Origin: Catellatospora tritici
GTDB lineage: Bacteria > Actinomycetota > Actinomycetes > Mycobacteriales > Micromonosporaceae
DNA: 64,000 nucleotides
Reading direction: 5' to 3'
Assembly: GCF_019083965.1 (NCBI RefSeq)
Contig: NZ_JAHRCY010000024.1
Coordinates: 48,303 to 112,302, forward strand
Shown here in pieces: positions 57,805-64,000 of this stretch (within the stretch, counting starts at the first letter, position 1; each line of letters begins with the position of its first letter). A model generated the notes under the pieces. That model ran no database searches, was not told where the DNA came from, and saw only the letters and a program-made list of their open reading frames with translations. Both the position numbers and the translations under genes were made by a program.

Positions 57805-60471
57805 ATGCGCCGTACCACGATCGCTGTCGTCGCGCTGCTGTTCGCCGTGACAGTGCAGCTGCTACGGGCCAGCGGCCCCCTGCTCGACCAGGTCGCGGGC
57901 CCGGTCGGCATCGTGAACGCCGCCCTGATCGCCTTGGGCGTCTTCGCCGTGCCCGGGATCATCCTGCACGTATTGGGCCGCAGGTACCGGCGCGAACCAG
58001 CCCCCGCGTTGGTCCAGCGGGTGCTGGCCCGCCTGCGCCGCCGCTCCTCCGCCTCGGCCATCGCCGCCTCGGATGTGGCCGCCTCGGATGTGGCCGCCTC
58101 GGATGTGGCCGCCTCGGACGGCACCGCGCTGGACAGCGCGCAGTCGGACGCCGCCGGGCCGAAATCCGCCGCCAGTCGGGACGTCGACGGTCTCGCCGGT
58201 CAGGAAGTGGCGCTCCCACACCAGCGCCGCGCGCAGAACCCGGCGACCGCCGCCACCGAAACCGCCGACCAGGCAGCCGACCAGGCCGACAGTCGGGCGG
58301 CCGAACGGGCCGACGAGACGCCGCCGGAAGCCCAACCCTTCGAGACGCACACCGTCTTCGGGGCCGCCCGAAGCACCACGCCGCGTATCGACGCCCGCAT
58401 CGCCGACGCCACAGCGCACGACGATCGGAACAAGTCCGCCGAGCCGGATTCCGCGCGGGATCGTGGACCCTCGGACGAACCGGCTGGAAGCACCGGTAGT
58501 GAGCAGCTGACGAACGAAGAGCCAGGCGCCGACCCCGCAGGCAGGCGGGACGAAGCACCGGGTGCCGACCGCACGGGCGGGCGTGACAAAGCACCGGGTG
58601 CCGACCCCGCAGGCAGGCGGGACGAAGCACCGGGCGCCGACCTCTCGGACGAGCGAGCATCGGGTGCCGACGCGGGGGACACGCCGGAGGAAGAGCGGTC
58701 CCGGGGTGGCGCCGCGGACGAACCGGTCGGGGACGGTGCCGGGCAGGGGCGACCTCAGCTCGCAGGCGGGTACGCGCTCGCCACGTCCACCTCGCTGTTC
58801 GCGCTGCTGTGGGCGCTGGCACTGTGGGCCGACCGGCCCGGCCTGCTGGTCGTCGCGGCGGCCGCCGTGTTCGGGCTGGCCTCGCTCGGGCTGGCGGCCC
58901 GCTGCTTCGGCGACCCCGTGGGCGTCACCATCGGACTACTCGCCGGTGGCGGCCTGGACCTGATGGTTCGCTCCGCCACGGTCACCCTCGACCCGATCTG
59001 GAGCCCCGAGGACGCGGGCTGGATCCCGACGACGGCGCTGGTGGTGCTGACCGTGGGGCTGGCCGTCGTGGTCCTGCTGTCGTTCGTGGTCCGGGACCGG
59101 CTCGCCCCCATGGACGGCACCGGCCGCACCTGGGTCCTGGGCGGCTACCTGGCGGTCTGGACGACTACCGTCGGCAACCCGGCGTTCGTGGCGTCGCAGT
59201 CGGGCGTGGCGCTGCAGCTGTGCGTCGCCATCTCGCTGTTTCTGCTGCTCAACGCGGTCGAGCTGGTACGCCGACTGACCCTGGCGGGCGGCACGGACGC
59301 CATCCCCGAACCCGATCACTGGATCGCCGGGTCGGCCGCGCTGGCCGGTCTGACCGGCGGTCTTGCGCTGGCGTGGTGGACCACCGGGTGGCTGGCGCTG
59401 GTCGGCGTGGTGCTGGCGCAGTTGTCGGCCACGGTCGCCGTCGCGCGCGGGCTGGCGTCGCCCTCGACCCGTTTCACCTGGGCGTACGGCCTGATCTGGG
59501 TGCTGCCCGTGCTGCTGTTCCAGGTGCACTACGACATGCCGCTGCCGTTCGACAACCGGTGGCTGCTGCTCGGGCTGGGCGTGCTGGTCGGCCTCGGCGG
59601 GATGGGGCGGCGACCGGGCCACCCCGGCGGCCCCTGGCGCGTCGACGTGCGCGGCATCGTCGCGCCGCCGTCCCTGATCGGGTTGTCGATGGCGCTGGCG
59701 ATGGCCGTACCGGCGCTGATGCACATCACCCAGCCGCCGCCGCCCCAGCAGGCCCGGCCTGCGCTCGGCCTGCGTGTCATGAGCTGGAACATCAAGTACG
59801 GCCGGGACGACGCCAGCGGCGCGGCCGACCCCCGGCAGCTCGCCGCCGCGATCCGCGCCTCCTACCCGGACGTGGTGCTGCTGCAGGAGGTGAGCCGTGG
59901 CTGGGCCATCGGCGGCGGGGTGGACGTGGCCGAATACCTGTCCCGCGAGCTCAACATGCGCTACTACTGGTCCCCGGCGGCCGACGGCCAGTTCGGCAAC
60001 CTGCTACTGACGCGGCTACCGGTGCGCGACGTCCGCTACGCGCGCCTGCCGTACGGCCAGGGGCCGATGTGGCGTTCCGTGCTCAAGGCGTCGGTGACCC
60101 TGGACAGCGGGCTCAGCCTGGACGTGTTCACCGCGCACCTGACGCACCGCAAGCCGAACACGCCGACCCGGCTGGCCCAGATCGACGCGATCCTGAGTCG
60201 CGTCGACCCGTCCCGACCCACGGTGATCGCGGGCGACTTCAACTTCTGGCCGAGCTGGTCCGAGCGGGACAGGTTCGTGGGGTCGGGTTGGGTGTCGGCG
60301 CAGGACGCCACCGGGCACAGCGACGAGTGGACCTCGCCGACCGACGTGCCGACCAACCGGGTCGACTGGCTCTTCGGCTCGCCGCAGGTCGCGTTCCTCG
60401 ACTTCGCGGTACTGAACCAGGTGACGGCGTCGGACCACTTCCCGATCCTCGCCGTCATCCGTCTGCGTTAG
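57805..60471 (+). CDS. Large membrane protein with C-terminal endonuclease/exonuclease/phosphatase domain
   Basis: 888 aa. Two spans near residues 5-65; a long low-complexity soluble stretch (about 90-310) with tandem DVAAS repeats (15 bp, four times, near 58066-58116) and GADPAGRRDEAPGAD repeats (about 58530-58650); then about ten spans (310-640). The C-terminal EEP domain has MSWNIKYGRDD, LLQEVSRGW, FTAHLTH, GDFNFWPSW and the catalytic end ASDHFPILAV. Metal-dependent phosphodiester cleavage outside or at the membrane is likely; the substrate could be a lipid or nucleic acid. TAGCCT lies 8 nt before the ATG. Confidence 0.85.
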   Translation: MRRTTIAVVALLFAVTVQLLRASGPLLDQVAGPVGIVNAALIALGVFAVPGIILHVLGRRYRREPAPALVQRVLARLRRRSSASAIAASDVAASDVAASDVAASDGTALDSAQSDAAGPKSAASRDVDGLAGQEVALPHQRRAQNPATAATETADQAADQADSRAAERADETPPEAQPFETHTVFGAARSTTPRIDARIADATAHDDRNKSAEPDSARDRGPSDEPAGSTGSEQLTNEEPGADPAGRRDEAPGADRTGGRDKAPGADPAGRRDEAPGADLSDERASGADAGDTPEEERSRGGAADEPVGDGAGQGRPQLAGGYALATSTSLFALLWALALWADRPGLLVVAAAAVFGLASLGLAARCFGDPVGVTIGLLAGGGLDLMVRSATVTLDPIWSPEDAGWIPTTALVVLTVGLAVVVLLSFVVRDRLAPMDGTGRTWVLGGYLAVWTTTVGNPAFVASQSGVALQLCVAISLFLLLNAVELVRRLTLAGGTDAIPEPDHWIAGSAALAGLTGGLALAWWTTGWLALVGVVLAQLSATVAVARGLASPSTRFTWAYGLIWVLPVLLFQVHYDMPLPFDNRWLLLGLGVLVGLGGMGRRPGHPGGPWRVDVRGIVAPPSLIGLSMALAMAVPALMHITQPPPPQQARPALGLRVMSWNIKYGRDDASGAADPRQLAAAIRASYPDVVLLQEVSRGWAIGGGVDVAEYLSRELNMRYYWSPAADGQFGNLLLTRLPVRDVRYARLPYGQGPMWRSVLKASVTLDSGLSLDVFTAHLTHRKPNTPTRLAQIDAILSRVDPSRPTVIAGDFNFWPSWSERDRFVGSGWVSAQDATGHSDEWTSPTDVPTNRVDWLFGSPQVAFLDFAVLNQVTASDHFPILAVIRLR

Positions 60472-60531
60472 GACCGCGCCCACAGACCGGCTTCAGGGAC
60501 GGAAGCCCGCGCCCGTGGAGGCGGGCGCCGG

Positions 60532-61530
60532 CTACGCCGTGCCGCGGATGACCAGTTCGGTGGGGAGGATGACGCTGTCGGCGATGGTCTCGCCCGCCGC
60601 CAGGCGCAGCAGCTGGCGGGCCATCTCCCGGCCCTGGCCGACGATCGGCTGGCGGACCGTGGTCAGCGGCGGCTCGGTGTACCGGGCCAGCGCGATGTCG
60701 TCGAACCCGATCACCGCCACGTCTTCGGGCACCCGCCGCCCCGCCGCCTGCAGCGCCTGCAACGCCCCGTGCGCCATCAGGTCGGAGGCGACGAAGACCG
60801 CGTCCAGATCCGGGTCGTCCTCCAGCAGCTGCCGCATGGCGACGGTCCCCGAGTCGCGGGTGAAGTCGCCGACGGCCACGATCGAGCGCCGGTCGGAGCC
60901 GCGCAGCTCCTCGCGGTACCCGGTGAGCCGGTCGATGCCCGCGACCATGTCCTGCGGGCCGGCGATGGTGGCGATCCGGTTGCGACCGGTCTCCAGCAGG
61001 TGCCGCACCGCCAGCCGGGCCCCGTTGACGTTGTCGACCTCGACGTACGGCACCCGCACCTGACCCAGCGGTCGACCGCCGCACAGCACCGGGATGCCCA
61101 TCCGGGCCAGCTGCCCCGGCAGCGGGTCGGCGCCGTGCATCGACGCGATCAGCACGCCGTCGATGTGGCGGGCCATGGCGTAGCGCTCGATCCGGTCGTG
61201 GCTGGCCGCCGACCCGGCCACCATCAGCACCAGCTGCTTGTCGGCGGCGTCGAGTTCCTGGCTGACGCCCCGGATGATGCCGGGGAAGAACTGGTCGTCG
61301 GAGAAGACGCGCGACGGGCTCTCCGGCAGCACCAGCGCGTACGAGTCGGTGCGCTGGGTGACCAGGCTGCGGGCGGCCTGGTTGGGCACGTAGCCGAGTT
61401 CGTCGACGGCGCGCTGGACGGCGGCGCGGATCGACTCGGCGACGGTCGGCGAACCGTTCACCACGCGCGACACCGTCGCGCGGGAAACCCCTGCCCGCTG
61501 GGCCACCTGTTCGAGGGTCGGTCTGGGCAT
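60532..61530 (-). CDS. LacI-family transcriptional regulator
   Basis: 332 aa. HTH and hinge: TLEQVAQRAGVSRATVSRVVNGSPTVAESIRAAVQRAVDELGYVPN (residues 5-50). The ligand domain shows IDGVLIASMHGAD and VAVIGFDDIALARYTEPPLTTVRQP, typical for sugar-responsive repressors. No sugar transport genes are adjacent. It ends facing the EEP protein; a 7-bp hairpin GCGCCCG (60509-60515) / CGGGCGC (60522-60528) lies between. Cotranscribed with the DinB-fold gene upstream (14 bp gap). Confidence 0.92.
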   Translation of the reverse strand: MPRPTLEQVAQRAGVSRATVSRVVNGSPTVAESIRAAVQRAVDELGYVPNQAARSLVTQRTDSYALVLPESPSRVFSDDQFFPGIIRGVSQELDAADKQLVLMVAGSAASHDRIERYAMARHIDGVLIASMHGADPLPGQLARMGIPVLCGGRPLGQVRVPYVEVDNVNGARLAVRHLLETGRNRIATIAGPQDMVAGIDRLTGYREELRGSDRRSIVAVGDFTRDSGTVAMRQLLEDDPDLDAVFVASDLMAHGALQALQAAGRRVPEDVAVIGFDDIALARYTEPPLTTVRQPIVGQGREMARQLLRLAAGETIADSVILPTELVIRGTA

Positions 61531-61544
61531 ATGACCGCCGCCGC

Positions 61545-62306
61545 TCAGCCGACTCGCAGCGCGGCCAGCAGCGACTCGTCGCCGCTGACGTCCAGGCTGT
61601 CGAAGCCGATCCGGCCCCACAGCGCCAGCTGCAGGTCGCTGGCCGGGCCGACGGCGACCACGCGGGTGTCGGGGCCGTCGGCGTCGAGCAGGGTGTCGGT
61701 GTCGAGCAGGGCGATGCCCTCGCCGCGCAGCCGGACGAACCACTCCTGGCGGTGCTCGTCGTCGGCGACGAGCTGGACCACGCCGTACCGGTCGGTGGGG
61801 CCGGTGCGGCGCCCCGCCGGGATGAGGCTGTCCAGCACCTCGGTGACGCCGTCGGCGGCCAGGCGGTCCTCGATCGGCTCGGCCAGGCCCTGCGACATCT
61901 GGATGTCCCAGCGGTGCACGGCGGTCTCCTGGGCCATCCGGCGGTGCCAGAAGCCCGCGACCTTCGGCTGCGGCGCCCAGTTGTACGCCGGCATCTGCGG
62001 GTCGATCGCCTCCAGCAGCTCCAGCAGCGCCTTGAACTCGTCGTCGAACCACGCCAGGGTGGCCTCGGCGCCCGGGTAGTCGTGGCGGCGCGACGCCTGG
62101 TCGGGGGCGGTGGTGACACCCCGCCCGGCGAAGCCGCGGACCCAGCGGTAGACGCCGCCGAGGTGGTGCACCAGGTCCAGTACGGTCCAGTCCGGACAGG
62201 TGGGCACGATCGCGGTCAGGTCGGCCTCGGCCGCCACCGTACGGAAAGCCGCCGCGTCCGCGCGCAGCGAGTCGAGCCAGAACTCCTTGGTGCCGTGCGC
62301 CCTCAT
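61545..62306 (-). CDS. DinB-fold maleylpyruvate isomerase-like protein (mycothiol-dependent type)
   Basis: 253 aa. LDLVHHLGGVYRWVRGF and AQETAVHRWDIQMSQG provide the metal-binding His and the HRWD motif of the mycothiol-dependent maleylpyruvate isomerase N-terminal domain; the C-terminal SCP2-like part (LALWGRIGFDSLDVSGD) is also present. These enzymes use mycothiol or act in unknown thiol-transfer reactions. mshD, needed for mycothiol, is in the same window. The true substrate is unknown. Confidence 0.85.
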   Translation of the reverse strand: MRAHGTKEFWLDSLRADAAAFRTVAAEADLTAIVPTCPDWTVLDLVHHLGGVYRWVRGFAGRGVTTAPDQASRRHDYPGAEATLAWFDDEFKALLELLEAIDPQMPAYNWAPQPKVAGFWHRRMAQETAVHRWDIQMSQGLAEPIEDRLAADGVTEVLDSLIPAGRRTGPTDRYGVVQLVADDEHRQEWFVRLRGEGIALLDTDTLLDADGPDTRVVAVGPASDLQLALWGRIGFDSLDVSGDESLLAALRVG

Positions 62307-62420
62307 GCCGCCGTCCTCATCCTGTCCGCTTCCGCCGGGTCCAGCGCACCGCACCAGGTCGCCGCACGACGTCGTAGGTGACGTTGGGCGCTCTCGCGAC
62401 CTCGGCGTCCGTGGCCGCAC

Positions 62421-62432
62421 TAATGTGGTGAC
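62421..62432 (+). promoter_or_regulatory. Leaderless promoter of murB
   Basis: TAATGT (62421-62426) is exactly 6 nt before the GTG at 62433. The divergent MDMPI-like gene starts at 62306, so the 126-bp gap carries both promoters. Confidence 0.7.
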
Positions 62433-63488
62433 GTGTCTGACAATAGTCTCGCCCGCCACGCCCTCGCCGACCTGACCACCCTGGGACTGGGCGGTCCGGC
62501 CGACAAGCTGGTCACGGCAGGTAGCTCGGACGACATCGTGGCGGCTGTACGCGACGCGGGCCGCGCCGGCGAGCCGGTGCTGCTGCTGGCCGGGGGCAGC
62601 AACGTGGTCGTCAGTGACGCCGGGTTCCCGGGCACCGTGGTGTTGATCCGCTCGTCCGGGGTGAGCGTGACCGGCCGCGACGGCGACAGCGTGTCGGTGC
62701 GGATGGCGGCCGGTCATCCGTGGGACGACGCGGTGGCGCAGACGGTCGCCGCGGGCTGGTCCGGCATCGAGGCGATGTCGGGCGTGCCCGGCGCCGCTGG
62801 CTCCACGCCGATCCAGAACGTCGGCGCGTACGGGCAGGACGTGTCGCAGACCGTCGAGTCGGTGACGGTCTACGACCGTACCGAGGGCGAGATCCGGCAG
62901 TTCACGCCCGAGGAGTGCCGGTTCGAGTTCCGCAACAGCGTGTTCAAGTACACCGACCGCTGGGTGGTGCTGGACGTGGTGTTCCGGCTGCGCCAGGACG
63001 GCCTGTCCGGGCCGGTGGCGTACGCGGAGCTGGCCCGGGTGCTCGGGGTGGAGCTGGGCGAGCGGGCGCCGCTGGACAAGGTGCGCGAGGCGGTGCTGGA
63101 GCTGCGTCGGAGCAAGGGCATGGTGCTCGACCCGACCGACCCGGACACCCGCTCGGTAGGGTCGTTCTTCGTCAACCCGATCCTCAGCGCGGAGGCGTAC
63201 GAGCGGCTGCGCGAACGCGCCGGTGAGCTGGAGCCGCCGGCCTGGCCCGGGGCTGACGGGGTGGTGAAGCTCAGCGCCGCGTGGCTGATCGAGCAGGCCG
63301 GGTTCGGCAAGGGGTACCGGCGCGGGCCGGTGGCGATCTCGTCGAAGCACGCGCTCGCGCTGACCCACCCGGGCGGTGGTCTCACCGCGGACCTGCTCGC
63401 GCTGGCGGCGGAGATCCGGGACGGGGTGCACGACCGGTTCGGTGTGACGCTGCGGCCAGAACCGGTGCTGGTGGGCTGCGAGTTCTGA
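62433..63488 (+). CDS. murB: UDP-N-acetylenolpyruvoylglucosamine reductase MurB
   Basis: 351 aa. LLLAGGSNVVVSDAGFPGTV binds FAD; GVPGAAGSTPIQNVGAYGQDVSQTVESVTVYD and the catalytic VGSFFVNPI (Ser) are diagnostic; KGYRRGPVAISSKHALALTHPGGG is the substrate-binding end. It reduces the enolpyruvyl group to UDP-MurNAc for peptidoglycan. Leaderless GTG start. Confidence 0.95.
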   Translation: MSDNSLARHALADLTTLGLGGPADKLVTAGSSDDIVAAVRDAGRAGEPVLLLAGGSNVVVSDAGFPGTVVLIRSSGVSVTGRDGDSVSVRMAAGHPWDDAVAQTVAAGWSGIEAMSGVPGAAGSTPIQNVGAYGQDVSQTVESVTVYDRTEGEIRQFTPEECRFEFRNSVFKYTDRWVVLDVVFRLRQDGLSGPVAYAELARVLGVELGERAPLDKVREAVLELRRSKGMVLDPTDPDTRSVGSFFVNPILSAEAYERLRERAGELEPPAWPGADGVVKLSAAWLIEQAGFGKGYRRGPVAISSKHALALTHPGGGLTADLLALAAEIRDGVHDRFGVTLRPEPVLVGCEF

Positions 63489-63524
63489 TGATCCCTATCG
63501 GGCGTAACGGTCGTTACGTCCGAT

Positions 63525-63698
63525 ATGAGCCACATTGCGGAGCTGCCTGGACTGCTGGACTACTACCAGCAGCTCGATGTCCCAATGAGCGTGTCCATGT
63601 TCCTCGGCATGGGCCTGGTCCTGCTGGGCCTCGCCCTGCTCGTGGCCGCCATCGTGATGGGCTGGGGCGAACGCCGCCGCGAGCCCTCCAATGACTGA
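63525..63698 (+). CDS. Small membrane protein 1
   Basis: 57 aa. ATG at 63525; begins MSHIAELPGLLDYYQQLD, then one span (MFLGMGLVLLGLALLVAAIVMGW) and a basic/acidic end ERRREPSND. It is not recognised, but its third-position GC is normal and the next small gene overlaps it by 8 nt, so the pair is probably real and translationally coupled. Confidence 0.55.
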   Translation: MSHIAELPGLLDYYQQLDVPMSVSMFLGMGLVLLGLALLVAAIVMGWGERRREPSND

Positions 63699-63816
63699 CC
63701 CGCTGGCCATCGCCCCCGGCACGGACCTCGTCCCACCACCGAAGGCGATCCTCCTCTTCCTCGTCTGCGCCGCCCTCGGCTGGTACCTCGCCGGCCGCCA
63801 CGGCGCCGATCGCTGA
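63691..63816 (+). CDS. Small membrane protein 2
   Basis: 41 aa, ATG at 63691, overlapping the previous stop region (ATGACTGA). Begins MTDPLAIAPGTDLVPPPK and has one span (AILLFLVCAALGWYLAG), ending RHGADR. Function unknown. It is followed directly by the heptamer repeats. Confidence 0.45.
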   Translation: MTDPLAIAPGTDLVPPPKAILLFLVCAALGWYLAGRHGADR

Positions 63817-63819
63817 TCG

Positions 63820-63852
63820 CGCATAGCGCATAGCGCATAGCGCATAGCGCAT
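63820..63852. repeat. Heptamer tandem repeat (CGCATAG)n
   Basis: CGCATAG is repeated from 63820 for four full units plus CGCAT. It lies just after the second small membrane gene. Confidence 0.85.
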
Positions 63853-63875
63853 CGAGCATCGCGCTCGCTGATCGC

Positions 63876-63938
63876 GCAGTTTCAGGGAAAGTGCGCGAAT
63901 CTTGGCGCGCTTTCGTGCAGTTTCCCCGAAACTGCACG
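63876..63938. repeat. Palindrome, TTTCGGGGAAA family, copy 2
   Basis: GCAGTTTCAGGGAAA (63876-63890) and TTTCCCCGAAACTGC (63921-63935) form arms with one mismatch around 30 bp. Same family as 54466-54522. The remaining 62 bp to the window end are a GC-only low-complexity run (CCCGGCCCGG type) with no gene. Confidence 0.7.
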
Positions 63939-64000
63939 TTCCCGCCCGCCCGCCCGCGCAGCGGGGCGCGGCCCGGCCCGGCCCGGCGCGGCCCGGCCCG

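Overview
The window is a single stretch of very GC-rich actinobacterial chromosome. The strong third-position G/C bias, the mycothiol gene mshD, the GlnR-type regulator, SAM-IV and SAM-I riboswitches, a PHO box in front of pstS and many leaderless start codons all point to an actinomycete. Several dispersed palindromes (ends GTTGATCATGA; arms CAAGTTGCCGGGCA; arms GAAGGGCACCTTC) look like those I associate with Micromonosporaceae, so that family is my best guess, by inference only. I saw no prophage, insertion sequence, CRISPR array, rRNA, tRNA or biosynthetic gene cluster; the content is core and metabolic.

Layout. 0-12.6 kb: tail of a charged protein; SAM-I riboswitch plus a threonine synthase-like enzyme; GNAT; secreted SH3-like protein; PaaN-type aldehyde dehydrogenase; beta-lactamase-fold protein; cold shock protein; two paralogous membrane proteins; groEL behind tandem CIRCE operators; sugar/H+ symporter. 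12.7-28 kb: GNAT, a subtilase fused to a multi-span membrane domain, glpD, GlcD-like FAD oxidase, DUF4031, HD hydrolase, FUSC transporter, LPVTG surface protein, SAM-IV riboswitch plus cysteine desulfurase-like enzyme, PrsW-like protease, AI-2E exporter and a GroES-like protein. 28-34 kb: DinG-like helicase, DUF402, then a phosphate block (PPK2, PHO box, DUF47/PhoU-like, Pit). 34-48 kb resembles the neighbourhood of M. tuberculosis Rv0812-Rv0821: nitrobindin, DUF1416, thiosulfate sulfurtransferase with a polycysteine leader peptide, DUF2993, glnR, mshD, pstSCAB. 48-54 kb: NUDIX, thiolase, aminodeoxychorismate lyase, Fur-family regulator, YgfZ-like, BKACE, asparaginase II. 54.5-64 kb: XRE regulator with a perfect operator, HBHA-like protein and DUF2516 (as in Rv0474-Rv0476), hydrolase, EI24, a large membrane EEP phosphatase, LacI, a DinB-fold mycothiol-dependent-type protein, murB, and two tiny membrane proteins.

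Two themes link the genes. Sulfur: two SAM riboswitches of different classes and a cysteine-rich leader peptide control a threonine synthase-like enzyme, a class V cysteine desulfurase-like enzyme and a rhodanese-type sulfurtransferase; mshD and the DinB-fold protein add mycothiol. Phosphate: PPK2, Pit with its DUF47 partner, and PstSCAB, with PhoP-type direct repeats in front of two of these units.

The most interesting non-coding features are: symmetric promoters in which one 10-bp palindrome supplies -10 boxes for two divergent leaderless genes (twice); a dispersed element whose end supplies the stop codon of two unrelated genes; a 40-bp hairpin tandem array between glnR and mshD; a 19/21-bp iteron-like array after pstB; and the riboswitch-controlled threonine synthase-like gene, which may be a homocysteine-forming enzyme instead.
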